Assembly (NCBI RefSeq): GCF_000226115.1
Contig: NC_016457.1
Location: forward strand, 7,998,001-8,062,000
DNA length: 64,000 nucleotides
DNA from: Thermothielavioides terrestris NRRL 8126
Lineage: Eukaryota > Ascomycota > Sordariomycetes > Sordariales > Chaetomiaceae
Reading direction: 5' to 3'
The translations under genes and the position numbers were made by a program. Below are positions 1 through 10,800 of the stretch, piece by piece; the stretch's first letter is position 1; every line of letters starts with the position of its first letter. The notes under the pieces are model-generated. The model did no database searches, was not told the DNA's origin, and was given only the letters and a program-made list of their open reading frames with translations.

Positions 1-359
1 AGTTGCGCTCGGCCCATCGTCTGTCTTATCGTGAGTGTCGCAGTGGCTTCAGCAAACCAGTCGTCGGACTTTTCAAGGTAATATGTCTTGAACAGATCCG
101 TAATGATTCGAACCGTCGTGTTGGCGCGCTTTGAAAAGCAGGCAGAAATCAGGGGCGTGAGGGCAAGGCCGAGCCCACTTTTGGACTCTGTCTCCTGGAT
201 GCCGGTTTATGATTCATGGGGTGAGATCAACACGCTAGACGGTCTTCCGTAGTTCGGATCACGGAAGAAAGAGTAAGGCGGTTCGATGGCGGTGCTGAAG
301 CGGCCGAGTTTAACGGCCTCTACTGGCACCAACTGGGGAAGGATGACGTTGGTCATCAT
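1..359 (-). pseudogene. Interrupted gene, gasdermin/RCD-1-like N-terminus (inferred), runs off left edge
   Basis: Reading leftwards from ATGATG at 359, one frame stays coding-like to the window edge (119 codons) except for a single TAA at 209-207, codon 51. The part before the stop contains ILPQLVPVEAVKLGRF and a DPNYG motif. The part after it continues in the same frame with SGLGLALTPLISACFSKRA and a VRIITDLFKTYYL segment. From memory this pattern resembles the N-terminal half of fungal RCD-1/HET-Q1-type gasdermin-like pore-forming proteins, which often lie beside protease genes; I could not verify this. The neighbour across a 431-bp divergent gap is a CHAT protease-like gene, which fits. 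A 39-nt GTG..CAG intron would skip the stop in frame, but it is unusually short and would remove family-like sequence, so I prefer a nonsense mutation. The 3' part lies outside the window. Confidence 0.5.
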
Positions 360-790
360 GGTAATGGGTGCGAAGGAGTGACAAGAGGACCTGCACCTAG
401 CCTTCTCACTTTCACATCTTGCCCGCTTGCTGCTTTACACGGAGGGCTCAAACGAGGCCTCCAACATGGAGGTGCAGAAAACAGGGCGTGATAAGCGAGC
501 AGCGCACTCTAGCAGATTTTGTAAGTTCCCCCGACCTTCCAAGTTGTTAAGCGTTCGCCCGAAACTTATCATGCATGTTAATGCAGCTTTGGGGCTGAAG
601 TACATGACGGGTCCTTCAGCAGACTCGGCACCAGGCAGCCAGCCACTGCCAACAGCCCATTCAAAACCTGGCCAGGCGGCACAGTCAATTGTCTCAGCAG
701 AGCAAACATCATCGACCGCAATCACCGACTCCAGTTGTGATTCGACATTCACCTGTGATTTGACATTCACCTCCGAATATATCCTACAAA
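360..790. promoter_or_regulatory. Divergent intergenic promoter region
   Basis: This 431-bp gap separates the start codons of two divergent genes, so it must hold both promoters. It contains a tandem duplication of an 18-bp unit (TGTGATTCGACATTCACC at 736-753, then 754-771 with one C-to-T difference) ending 19 bp before the ATG of the CHAT gene. No clear TATA box was seen. The open frame crossing 466-855 overlaps the CHAT start in another frame and resembles nothing I know. Confidence 0.4.
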
Positions 791-3400
791 ATGGACAACC
801 TGGACTTGCAGCAGCTCATGCGTCACCTGGGGGCCACGGACGAGGATATGGCTGATCACTTGATGTTTTTTGCTCTCGAGGCATATGAGGAGCACAAGAT
901 GACAGGAAGCGTCCAGGATATCGATGTAGCCATCCGGGCTTCTCGGTTGGCCCTAAGCATGACTCCAGGAGACCATCCCGACCGTGTGGGATTTTTGAAC
1001 AAACACGGAGGTTTCCTTGAGGCTCGATATGGGCGTAAAGGTCAGATGACGGATCTGGAAGAGGGCATTGATGTAGCGCGGCAAGCAGTCGAGTCGGCGC
1101 CTGAAGGTCATCCCGAGCGGCCAGCCTGTTTCAACAACCTTGGGACCAAGCTTTATGAGCGGTATGAGCGGACAGGCCAGACAACCGATCTGGAAGAGGC
1201 CATTGACGCGGCGCGGCAAGCGGTGAAGCTGACGCCCAAAGACCACCGCGAACGGGAAGCCTGCCTGAACAACCTGGGAAACTATCTGCTCCGGCGCTAT
1301 GAGCGAACAGGCGAGAGGAGCGATCTCAATGAGGCCATCGAGGTGGCGAGGCAGGCAGTGCAATTGGCGCCTAATCGCCATCCCAACCGGGCGGTCTGTT
1401 TAAATAACTTGGGAGCCATGCTAGCTCGGCGGTATGAGTGGACGGACCAGATAGCCGACCTCGACGAGGCCATTGAGGTTGCGCGGCAGGCACTGGCGTT
1501 AACGCCTGAAGACCATCCCATGCGGGCACTATGGATGGACAATCTCGGGATTTCCCTCAGAAGTCGACATGAGCGGACTGGCCGGACGATCGATCTCCGG
1601 GACGCCATTGACGCATCGCAGCAAGCGATCGAGCTGATCCCTAAGGATCATCCCAATCGGGCATCCTGTTTGAGCAACCTCGCAAAGGCGCTTGAGAGGC
1701 GCTATGAGCTGACGGGCCAGATGGCCGATCTCGACGACGCCTTAAGACGCCTGCAGGAGGCTTGGAGCTGCCGGGCAGCTACCCCATTCCGCCGTGTCAG
1801 AGCTGCCGAGTTCTGTCTAAGACTTCTCCTCTTACGAGGCAATTTCGCTACCGCCTCGCAGGTTGGAATGGAAGTCATCGACCTCCTCCCTACGGTAAAC
1901 ACTAGGCTCCTCGACCGTGACGATCAGGAATTCGTCATGTTCACTTTTGGCGGCATAGCTGCCAACCTCTGCGCCAGCCTCATGGCATTGAACCGCCCCG
2001 ACGACGCGTTGCAATACCTCGAGAAGGGCCGCGCAGTCATTATTGGCCAGCTGGTGGATAGCCGCAGCGACGTGTCTGGTCTCGCGCAGCAGCACCCGGA
2101 TATTGCCAGGCGGTACGAAAGGCTCCGGGACGAGGTCAACACTCCTCTGCGTGGCGTCAAGGGCGACGCGGCGGGAAAGCAGATGCTTCAACGGCGCCGC
2201 GTGGCTGCAGCGGAGCTTGATGCGTGTGTGCGAGAGATCAGGGGTATCGCAGGGCATGACCGTTTCCTCCTTGGCCAGACGGTGGACGAGATGAAGGAGT
2301 GTGCCGCGGGCGGCTTCATCATTGTGGTCAACATTACCGAGTTCCGAAGTGACGCAATCATCATCTCGCCTGCAACCATCCGGGCAATTAACTTCGAGGG
2401 ATTGTCTTTCTCAGAAGTAAAGGACTGGTTAGGCAAAGACTGGGGCGGCCGAGAATCGGAATTCCGACGAAAGAACGACGAGTACCTTCGGTATCTTTCA
2501 TGGCTGTGGCACAACTTCGTCGAGCAGTTGCTTGACGAGGTTTCCTCGCTTCATACTCAGTCCGAAGGCCTACCGAGAGTCTGGTGGATTGGCACGGGAC
2601 TCGCCAGCTCGATGCCTTTCCACGCGGCGGGTATACACTCTCCGGGCTCGACGGATCACGCGTACAGCAGGGCGGTGTCATCATACACGCCGTCCATCAA
2701 AGCCCTGCGACATTCAAAAGCCCGCGCCGGCAGTACGGAGCCAATAACAGGCGGCACGCTTCTGATGGCCACAATGCCGACAACACCGCGTCCCAGCGAC
2801 GGGGGTAAGAAGCTGTGCGACCTTCCAGGTGTCACAGAGGAGAAGGCAAGAGTCATCAACGCGACCAAGGGCCATCTCACGCCAGAAGTGCTGGAGCACC
2901 CTAGCGTAGAACAGGTCATCACTCGCCTCCAGACCTGCCGCGTCGCCCATTTTGCCTGCCACGGGTGGACTGACCACTCCGATCCGTCAGAGAGCGGCCT
3001 GGTCTTGCAGAGACAAGGGGCCGGCGGAGCCGCGGAACAGGAACGCCTGACGGTGCGCAGGGTGTCGGAGCTGAGCTTGAGGCAGGCACGCCTGGCGTAC
3101 CTGTCGGCGTGCTCGACGGCGGAGAACAAGACGGCGTGGCTCGCGGACGAGGTGCTCCACGTGGTGAGCGGCTTCCAAGTAGCCGGCTTTCCGCATGTAG
3201 TTGGGTGTCTATGGCCGTCTGACGACAGTGTCTGCGTGGTTGTGGCGGAGAGACTGTACACGTCGCTGTTTGCGGCGGGGAGGAAGGGGTGGAGCGGTGG
3301 AGAGGTGGCTTCGGCGTTGCGAGAGGCCGTGATGGCGGTCAGGGCGGCGGAAATGGATATGCCGTTGCTGTGGGCGCAGTTTGTTCACTATGGCGCGTAG
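791..3400 (+). CDS. TPR-CHAT domain protein (caspase/separase-like protease)
   Basis: Single-exon gene of 869 aa, start in a good context (CAAAATGG). Residues ~35-330 are about six tandem TPR-like repeats of ~45 aa, each with an NNLG-type helix, RYERTG, DL.EAI and ARQAV..TP.DHP motifs; they are similar enough to suggest recent repeat expansion. A helical linker (~330-520) leads to a C-terminal CHAT domain (~560-869). The presumed catalytic dyad is intact: His724 in HFACHG and Cys774 in LSACST. CHAT proteases belong to clan CD (caspases, separase) and act in regulated proteolysis or cell death; in fungi, CHAT genes are reported beside gasdermin-like genes. There is no extra N-terminal effector domain, so a separate substrate is expected. 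The divergent broken gene at 1-359 is the obvious candidate. The substrate assignment is inference; the domain calls are firm. Confidence 0.9.
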   Translation: MDNLDLQQLMRHLGATDEDMADHLMFFALEAYEEHKMTGSVQDIDVAIRASRLALSMTPGDHPDRVGFLNKHGGFLEARYGRKGQMTDLEEGIDVARQAVESAPEGHPERPACFNNLGTKLYERYERTGQTTDLEEAIDAARQAVKLTPKDHREREACLNNLGNYLLRRYERTGERSDLNEAIEVARQAVQLAPNRHPNRAVCLNNLGAMLARRYEWTDQIADLDEAIEVARQALALTPEDHPMRALWMDNLGISLRSRHERTGRTIDLRDAIDASQQAIELIPKDHPNRASCLSNLAKALERRYELTGQMADLDDALRRLQEAWSCRAATPFRRVRAAEFCLRLLLLRGNFATASQVGMEVIDLLPTVNTRLLDRDDQEFVMFTFGGIAANLCASLMALNRPDDALQYLEKGRAVIIGQLVDSRSDVSGLAQQHPDIARRYERLRDEVNTPLRGVKGDAAGKQMLQRRRVAAAELDACVREIRGIAGHDRFLLGQTVDEMKECAAGGFIIVVNITEFRSDAIIISPATIRAINFEGLSFSEVKDWLGKDWGGRESEFRRKNDEYLRYLSWLWHNFVEQLLDEVSSLHTQSEGLPRVWWIGTGLASSMPFHAAGIHSPGSTDHAYSRAVSSYTPSIKALRHSKARAGSTEPITGGTLLMATMPTTPRPSDGGKKLCDLPGVTEEKARVINATKGHLTPEVLEHPSVEQVITRLQTCRVAHFACHGWTDHSDPSESGLVLQRQGAGGAAEQERLTVRRVSELSLRQARLAYLSACSTAENKTAWLADEVLHVVSGFQVAGFPHVVGCLWPSDDSVCVVVAERLYTSLFAAGRKGWSGGEVASALREAVMAVRAAEMDMPLLWAQFVHYGA

Positions 3401-3477
3401 CCTCCATCTTTCATGATGTCTGGTAACAAAGCAGCCGTCCCCGTTGGCGGGACCGGAGATGCGGCGCAATTTACCTC

Positions 3478-3698
3478 TGTCGTTTCCAAGCACCAGGCGA
3501 AAGTGGGCTTTCTAAGCACAAGCACCACGTGAAAACACAATTTTTTTTCTTGAAAAAATCCAAAAACACATTCTACAACAGCAGCCTATACAACGCTTAT
3601 ATCGAAGTGGTGCAAAACCTCCACACCAACCTACCACAACCAAGGGTGTGTGTTGCAGACTTCCTGGACCCACTGTCGCCTGGTGTTTGGAACCAACA
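3478..3698. mobile_element. Short TIR element (MITE-like) related to elements A/B
   Basis: About 220 bp bounded by inverted ~30-bp repeats. The left end (3478-3507) and the reverse complement of the right end (3669-3698) share the core CACCAGGCGA followed by AGTGGG, with four differences over 30 bp. The same core terminates the large elements at 29944, 43442, 43450 and 56429, so this is probably an internally deleted, non-autonomous relative. The right inner part keeps the GGGTGTGT/TGCAGAC stretch found in the TIR of element A. A possible TTACC target duplication flanks it (3472-3476 and 3702-3706), with one or two unmatched bases, so the TSD is uncertain. The open frame across it (3529-3927) starts at GTG and looks accidental. 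Confidence 0.65.
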
Positions 3699-3968
3699 AC
3701 GTTACCAAAGTATCGGCCGAGCGTGCTTATGTAAGGTAATGTCGGATAGAGCTCCGGATTGGCTGAAAAGAGTCCAGCTCACTTGGAAGTTTGGCACTCT
3801 GGAACCACAGCTCAACATCCATGCTTCACAACCGGGGAGACAAATATACTACCTAACAAAGTTCAACTGTGTAAAAAAGTACACTCTCTGCCGAGAGGGA
3901 GAGTACCTCCCCGGTAAACTGAGATGAGGAGGTGACACCAAGTCTACGACCTCAAAACCTCGCTTACC

Positions 3969-5414
3969 ATGGCCGCCCGACTTCGGATACTGCAGCGGCG
4001 GGTGCAGCTTCCTCGGCACCGCAGCGCACCGTCGCCCCGGTGCTTTACCGTCTCAGGCCGAATACACGCAGCAACCCGCGCGGCCCGGTCTGCTCCTCCT
4101 CAGACAGTCAGGCTACGGACACCCCCGACACCCCCTACCTCACCCCGCAAATCACCTTCATCCTCCTCCTCCTCCTCCTCCTCCTCATCATCATCATTGT
4201 CATCCTCATCCGAAGCACCCCAGACACTCGACGTCCTCGTCCGACAACGCAAATGGCCGCTCTTCGGCGCCGGCATCATGGCCCTCTGCATGGGCTGGTA
4301 CATCTCCACGGTGATCACCTCCACCCTCAAAAACGACGACGACACCACCACCACCACCAGCAGCAGCAGCTGTACCCACCCCGCCACCGTGGAGCCGGCA
4401 ACGGCCCAAGCCTTCGACAGATCCCTCGACGTGCCGGAGCTGCTGGCCGGCATCGCGCGGCGGCGGCGCGCCCTGGCCGCCCGCGCGCGGGGCCACGTGC
4501 TCGAGGTCGCCGTCGGCACGGGCCGCAACATGGCCTACTACGACTGGAGCGAGGTGGTGTCGCTGGCGCAGGACGAGGCGGAGGCGCGGGCGCAGCGCGA
4601 GCGCGAGCGGCTCGTGCGCCTGCTGGACGCCGGCCGGCCTGGTGGCGGGCTCTGGGGCGGCGGCGGCGGCGGTTCCCGCCGCGGCCGGGAAGACGGGAGG
4701 GGCGCCAAAGGCGTCGCGGAGATGGAGGTCGGCAGTGTGGAGGGCGAGGTGCTCAGCTATACGGGCGTCGATGTCAGCGGGGGCATGCTGAGCGTGGCGC
4801 GCGACCGCATCCGCGAGTCGGTGCCGGGGCTCAAGAGGATCATGCGCAAGCGCAGGGTCGAGGCGATGCCCCGGCTGGCGTCGGCGACGGCGGGGGCGGA
4901 CGCGGTCGGGCTGGATGAGGGGGGCGTGCCGGTGGTGCTTGCGCTGGACGGGCGGGTGAGGCTGGTGCTGGGGGACGCGGAGCGGGGGTTGCCTGCGCCG
5001 CCGCCGGTGGGAAACACCAAGGGGCCCGTGGACAAGCCAGCGGCCAAGTACGACACCGTCATCCAGACGTTCGGGCTGTGCAGCGTGGCCGACCCGGCGC
5101 GGCTGCTCGCCAACATGGCCGCCAAGGTGCAGCCCGACACGGGGCGCATCCTCCTGCTGGAGCACGGCCGCGGGCACTACGACTGGATCAACCGGATGCT
5201 GGACAAATACGCGCCCGCGCACTTCCACAAGTACGGCTGCTGGTGGAACCGCGACATCGAGCAGCTCGTGCGCCAGGCGGCCCAGACCGTGCCGGGCCTG
5301 GAGGTGGTCAGCCTCGAGCGCCCGGGCTGGTTTCAGGCCGGGACCACCTTCTTGATCGAGTTAAGGGTCAAGAGCCAAAGTGCTCAGGCTGGTGGGAATG
5401 TGAAAAAGGCGTAG
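3969..5414 (+). CDS. OMS1: OMS1-like mitochondrial membrane methyltransferase
   Basis: Single-exon gene, 481 aa, start ACCATGGCC. Residues 1-40 are Arg-rich with few acidic residues, as in a mitochondrial presequence, followed by a Pro/Ser segment with a run of ~15 serines encoded by a TCC/TCA microsatellite. One transmembrane segment lies at ~96-116 (WPLFGAGIMALCMGWYIS). The class I SAM-dependent methyltransferase fold follows: motif I EVAVGTG at ~179-185, an acidic GVDVSGGML segment, and post-motifs in TVIQTFGLCSV and LLLEHGRG, then HKYGCWWNRDIE and PGWFQAGTTFLIE near the end. This layout matches yeast Oms1, an inner-membrane protein with a conserved methyltransferase motif. The substrate is not evident. 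A low-complexity Arg/Glu/Gly insert (~205-245) splits the first strand-helix units and is probably lineage-specific. Confidence 0.85.
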   Translation: MAARLRILQRRVQLPRHRSAPSPRCFTVSGRIHAATRAARSAPPQTVRLRTPPTPPTSPRKSPSSSSSSSSSSSSSLSSSSEAPQTLDVLVRQRKWPLFGAGIMALCMGWYISTVITSTLKNDDDTTTTTSSSSCTHPATVEPATAQAFDRSLDVPELLAGIARRRRALAARARGHVLEVAVGTGRNMAYYDWSEVVSLAQDEAEARAQRERERLVRLLDAGRPGGGLWGGGGGGSRRGREDGRGAKGVAEMEVGSVEGEVLSYTGVDVSGGMLSVARDRIRESVPGLKRIMRKRRVEAMPRLASATAGADAVGLDEGGVPVVLALDGRVRLVLGDAERGLPAPPPVGNTKGPVDKPAAKYDTVIQTFGLCSVADPARLLANMAAKVQPDTGRILLLEHGRGHYDWINRMLDKYAPAHFHKYGCWWNRDIEQLVRQAAQTVPGLEVVSLERPGWFQAGTTFLIELRVKSQSAQAGGNVKKA

Positions 5415-6491
5415 CGGGCGGTGGGGACTGTAGTGGTGTATACCAACCTGTATAAACATGTAGATCTCCTGAGACAAGTTCGCTTGTAGTAGAGTACTCG
5501 TGTGTCATATGCTGAGGTTGGGTAAGTGGAGTCCAATCCAAGCAAGTTTCTTGCTCCATTTGCGCTGCTTCTTCTGACACTGGAAGCTGGTGTGATCTTG
5601 CGGGCTGGAGCGGTAATATATGTACCGCTCGGTGATCAGCGAGAACAAACATCACTTCGGGCGAAGCCAGTTCTTGATTGGAGATCTGATTGTATTCCTT
5701 CTCTTCCGTCCCGCATTGCTTCTCATCTCGGAAATCTCTGCACACCTGACAAACCGAAACGGGCGTGTCCAGACTAAGCAACCTCCGTCTACCCCGTCCA
5801 TCTTGGCGCCCTCTAGGAACAACGACGCTCCCCTCTCTAGGCGTAGGTAGCACCCTGACCGACCAGAATAAACAAGCGAGCAGAGATGAGGTGGGTGAGG
5901 GCGTGTTATAAAGTACAGAGGTCGAATCCATCCCCCATCGGCCGGAGCCGTTTTGAACCCTTCGTACTCGGCGTCCATTGTTCATCACAATCTGCCTTTT
6001 CTTTTCCTTTCCCCCATCTCCCCGGAACTTTGGAGTACCTTTTCCCTGGTCTGGAGACTCAACCCCCACAGCATCCCGGCCATGCTTTTCTCTACCAGAG
6101 TATCATCGAGGGTAGAAAGGAAATCGGAAGAGAGATAAGAATGGAGAATATCATAGCGTCCAAATAGCAATGCAAATGGTGCCGCCGCCCCGCAGTCTCC
6201 CCGCCATCCAGAACGCCAATTCGCAACCCACATCAGCTAAGTCATAAACGCCGCGGACCTAGCCTCGTCTATGGGAAGGCCTGGCCTCGATGGATATTAT
6301 CAGAAAACCTCCCCGCGCAAAAACGACAATGATAGGAACAATGAAACAAACTGGAAAAGGAAAATCATTAGCAAAACAGAACCGCAAGCTGCCGGAACCA
6401 CCCGCCCAGCTTCATCATCATCGTACACTTGGCGCATCATCGGGGCAACCCCGACGGGTTGAGAGCCGTTGCCCGGCGCCGCAGGCTCGGC
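5415..6491. other. Intergenic, convergent 3' ends
   Basis: The OMS1-like gene (+) and the GDS1-type gene (-) end towards each other across ~1.1 kb. I see no conserved ORF, tRNA or TIR here, so it presumably holds both 3' UTRs. Short ORFs on both strands lack recognisable motifs. Confidence 0.5.
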
Positions 6492-7866
6492 TCAGTAATC
6501 GTCCAACAGGCCATCGAGCTCCTCGAGCTCAATGTTCTCCGGACTGCGGTCCCACTCCAGCATGCCCTCCAACTTGGCCCAGCTATCCAGTTCGCCGTCC
6601 TTTCTCCCAAAGCTGAGAGTCATGGTCGACGGCCGAATCGCCGGGCTGGAGACGAAGGAGATAGGCGGCATCGTGCTCAGCGCGGTGGCGCCGGACATGC
6701 CGCCGAATAGCGAGCTCTCTTCTCTTTCGAGGTCCATGCTCACCGGCACCTCGACGGGAGGCGCGCCGCCCGACGACAGCAGACCGCCGTTGAGTTTCCT
6801 CTTCTGCAGGCCGTCGGCCGTCTGCGTGAACTCCTTCTCGTCCTTCTCTAGCGGAGGCGACACGGCGCGCCCGTGGCGACCGGACCCGCTCGGTATCGGG
6901 CGCGGGGCCATGTAGAAGCCGCCGCGCAGCGAGAAGGACCCGATGGGCGTGATCGGCATGGCGAGGTCGTCATCCATCTCGTCAAGCTCCGGACTGGACA
7001 GGTCGACCTCCGGGCTGGGGCTGAGCTCACGCCGCCGTTCTAGATCGGACTCGTCAGCGGCAGTGGATGGCGCGGTCGACGGGCTCGGCGAGATGACGGC
7101 GCGACTCTGCGCAAGCTGGCTCAGCGCCGACGCCTGGGCGGGATCCGGCAGCGGCTGATGCGGGCAGGTCGTCAGGTAGAAGTAGGTGCGGCGCGGGTGG
7201 ACCGACTCGAGCTCTTTGGCCAGCGGGCACGGGGCCCAGGGCAGACCAGCCCGGTCGCTTTAGGTACGCCGCTAGCCGTGATGAGACGATGGCGCACGGG
7301 TTGGCAGATCTGCAGCAAAGAGCAATGTGAGTTAGCGACGCGCGTGCATGGGCGGGGGGGGGGAAGCAGAGTCGGCGGGCAACGTACTGTTGGACGATCT
7401 TTAGCTGCTGCATCAAAACGGTGGCCAGCTCCTTTACCAGATGAGGCCGATTCCCCGTTTTCTGCAGCTGGACAATCACCGCTTCGACGATCTCATCGTT
7501 GATGCCCTCCAGGTCAATTGTCTTCGGGGTCGCTTCGTCATCTTCGCTCATTTCGACGGACGGGCGCTCGGCGGGCGGTGACGGTGGCGGTGTGTTCTCG
7601 AACTTGGCTGCATCGTCGCGTTTCTTGGGCAACCGCTCCAGGGGCGGCGCATCGTCGGACGACTCGCTAAAGGTCCGTTTGAGCCGCTTCGCTGGCGGCT
7701 GGTCGTCTTTTGAGGGCGGCGACGCCGGCGAAGCCATCGAGTCCGGAGATGCGCTGTTGGAGGGCGCTCGGTTCGGAGGGGATGCGCGCGCTGCGTGGGT
7801 TCCGGGGACGTGGATGCCCAGCGAGTGCAGCGACAGCGTCTTGTGGCGGGTGTTATAGGGCCGCAT
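6492..7866 (-). CDS. GDS1-type winged-helix nuclear protein, with one-base frameshift
   Basis: Start chosen at 7866 (MRPYNTRHK), not the upstream ATG at 7905. Exon 1 is 7866-7388, the intron 7387-7310 (GTACGT..CAG, 78 nt), and exon 2 runs to a TGA at 6492-6494. The N-terminus has a basic PPAKRLKR signal and acidic/proline stretches. The winged-helix region (INDEIVEAVIVQLQ... SSRLAAYLKRPGWSALGP) spans the splice junction. Immediately afterwards the frame changes: the expected continuation PLAKELESVHPRRTYFYLT is in the +1 frame and stays open to 6492. Total exon length is 3n+1, consistent with one extra base in the C/G runs at 7225-7234. As written, the frame runs on to an unrelated stop at 7054. 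This is either a sequencing/assembly error or a real inactivating indel. GDS1-like proteins are poorly characterised putative transcription factors; the family name is from memory. Confidence 0.7.
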
Positions 7867-10800
7867 GGCTGACTGCTCAGGGGCGCAAAAAGCAAAAGGA
7901 ACCACACGAGAATGCGACTGATGATCGCGGTTGCGACGGGTCCCGCGAACGCCCTGTTATGCTATGCGCTCCGACACTGCTCGAGCGGCCTGGGGCCGGG
8001 GGCGACGGGATCGATCGTCAGTGCGTCTAAGCAGCGACAAACACCGGCTATACGCAGTAATGCAAGTCTCGTACGCCCATGCAACCACCGCGACTAACAG
8101 CACAGCACACAAAACCCTTCCACGCAACAGCACGGGAACAGAAATCAAAGATAGGAATCGATGGATTTGCCCAGAAACCACTCACGCGAGGGATGGGAGC
8201 AAGAGGGAAAAAACGGCGAGACGGAAGTGTTCGGAAATGGAATTTGGGGTGGAGGAGACGGCGGGAGGACCCAAGGAAACTGCCGCTCACAACCACAGCT
8301 CAACTTTTTTTTTTGCCGTTTGGGGGGGTGGGCATGGCCAAGACTGTTTGGGACATGGCAGGGGCGACCGCCTTCGATCAGGCTGCCAAGGCCCTACTGT
8401 GGTGCGCGACGGGAGCAAGGGAGCCAACCACCTCCCTTGTCTGCGGCAGGGATAGCAGGGATGCGGTCCAAAACGGGCGGTATGGACCCACTTCATGGAG
8501 TCCGAGCTCTCGATTTGTGTGGCTGCACGCCTTGGCCCCATGCAAGAGATTTGACTGACCAGCGGGAAGCGAGCGGCGCTGACGCAGGCATGCCCGCAAC
8601 CTTGCAGCAGCGAAGACAAATGCAAGAGCCTCAGCTGGAGACATCCCGCGATGCACAGATCCACAGTAATTTTTCATTGACACAAGAGCAGTCCCAATTC
8701 GGGACTGAGTCGGCCAATCGATGTGTTGTGAATGCTCCATGGAGGCTATCACAGTACACTTTGTTAGTGTAGTCAACCTCGGCTCGATGATGGCAAGACG
8801 CGTTTCTGATTCTCTTCGGCGCTGTCATGGTCCTTTTGATGGAGCTGCTTGCGAGGCGCTCGATGACGATCCGTGACATCAGCCTCCCCACCGATGACAG
8901 CTTTAAAGAGGAAGGAAGCTCTTGGGATGAAAAATGTATATCCTATACTGCGTAAGAAAGTGGCATTCCGGAGCAATTGGGCAGTCGAGCAGCAAGTGCG
9001 CTCGAGCTTCCAGAAGCATGGCGCCGACACCCGGGTGGATTTCCGATTTTGTCGTTCGATGGCCGCGTTTTGCCTCGCCTGCCTTGCGACGCCTTCCCGA
9101 GGTTAATTCCCCACCAAGCTCTCACCGCCCAGAGCGGGATGGTCTCTCTGGTCGCCAGTGCACGCGACAGAACGCTTGGAGGTAAACATGATTGTGAAGC
9201 CACCGCAACAGGCAAAAAATGCATATTCCATCCCTTATTGTCGGTTGATTCAAAATTGTTCGCTTGCAAAGCTCACCAGTCAAAACACTACCCTCGCCAC
9301 CGGTTCAAAACCTCCATGCCCTCACTGTCCAGTACAACCCGCAGTGTTGGAATTTTTGATGGGCGAAGAAACCCGTCCGGCCGTTGCCACGGCTTCTTAC
9401 ACCACTACCCCGCCGCGCTAGTGCGTATGCAGTTAGCTACCAAGTGCTAATTGCGCCAATCATGTCACGTGGGATTGCCTTCGATTGCTTCTTTTGGTCA
9501 GCCTCTTGCCGGCCATCCCTGCTCGGGACCCGCTACAGTGCCGCTCTGGTGGTTGCCAGTCCCTCCGCGGTGGCCTGGTGCTGTTGTTTCACTGGAATTC
9601 TCCTCGGTTAAGATTTCAGACCGCCTTTGCATTCTGTCCCGTTGCTGTGTAAGTACGGAATGCCACGGGAAACATGATCGATTGAGCCCGAGGCATGTTT
9701 GCACACCTCCCAGCCGAGTGTATGTACACGGCAGAAATGAGCATGGGGGTTGTTTGTTGCAGGACTTGTTTTACATCGACCGGGAACAGTACCGGATGCC
9801 TGCAGCATGCCTCCTGACGGATCTGCCGTTCCCTCCTTTCCTCCGTGCAAGATTGATACCATCAGGACTGTGCTCCTCCGTCCGGCCTCCAGGGTATATG
9901 TACTAGTTAACGACACAGCGGTTACACTACTTACTGCGTGGAGTGCACACTACCAAGCACGGAGTGAGGATAGTTGGGACATTCTTTGCTCTACAGTGCC
10001 GCAGTTGTGGCCGGATCGTGGATCACACCAAGATACCTGTCATGGGCACTTTGGAATGCGGGTGGTTGGTGTCTTATAACTACCAGGAGATCTCAAACAT
10101 GGAAGAACGCTGGCGCCTCCAAACGGGAAGCAGACCAATCGTCTTGCCCCGTCAGGCTGAGCATGGAAGTCCCGGCCATGACCGTTAGACTGACGCCGTG
10201 CTACACAGCTGTCCGCAATAACTAGTGTAATAACCCACGGGTTGACACCCACTCAGATCTGCCTATCTGTTGCTGCAAGCAGCCTCGGGCGCGGCAAATA
10301 AAGCACTCTGGGTGAACCTCGCGAATAGAGCACGCTTACGGGATTTACTCCGTACTGCACACTCCTTCTTTTTCCTTTCAGCTTCCCTCTTTTAGCCCGT
10401 CCAAGATTCCGTCCCAACAGCTGGTCCCGCCAACAAGGCTTGGTTAGTGCAACATGAAAACGATATGAATTACCGAGCCTTACGGTGTTAAAGACGGAGG
10501 CCGGACCTTGCGGACAGACACCCAGCAACACCACGAGGCCGCCGTCGTAAACCAACCGCTGATCACTTACCACAGCAGCAGCTAACTACCGAGTTGGGAT
10601 CCAAGCTCCGATAGTACTGATATCATGAACCATCCTGTCCTCGCTATGATAACCATCGATCATCTTGCAGAACTCAGTGTCGCTGTTTACGGGAGTGTGG
10701 AGGCCGCGCTGCGCGGGGAACCGAGGAAGGAGAAGGAGGAAAGACTTTATGAAGGCAGTTGTCAATCGTCTCAGAGGAGTTACTTAGGTAGTCATCTGGT

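Noticed and set aside
3529..3927. 132-codon ORF after the CHAT gene
   Set aside because: Starts at GTG and runs through the MITE and its TIR.
4206..5228. 340-codon minus-strand ORF opposite the OMS1-like gene
   Set aside because: His/Arg/Pro-rich antisense shadow of GC-rich coding sequence.
9901..10620. Possible small genes in the 7.9-11.2 kb gap
   Set aside because: Open frames overlap on both strands, lack plausible introns or motifs, and no coding bias stands out.
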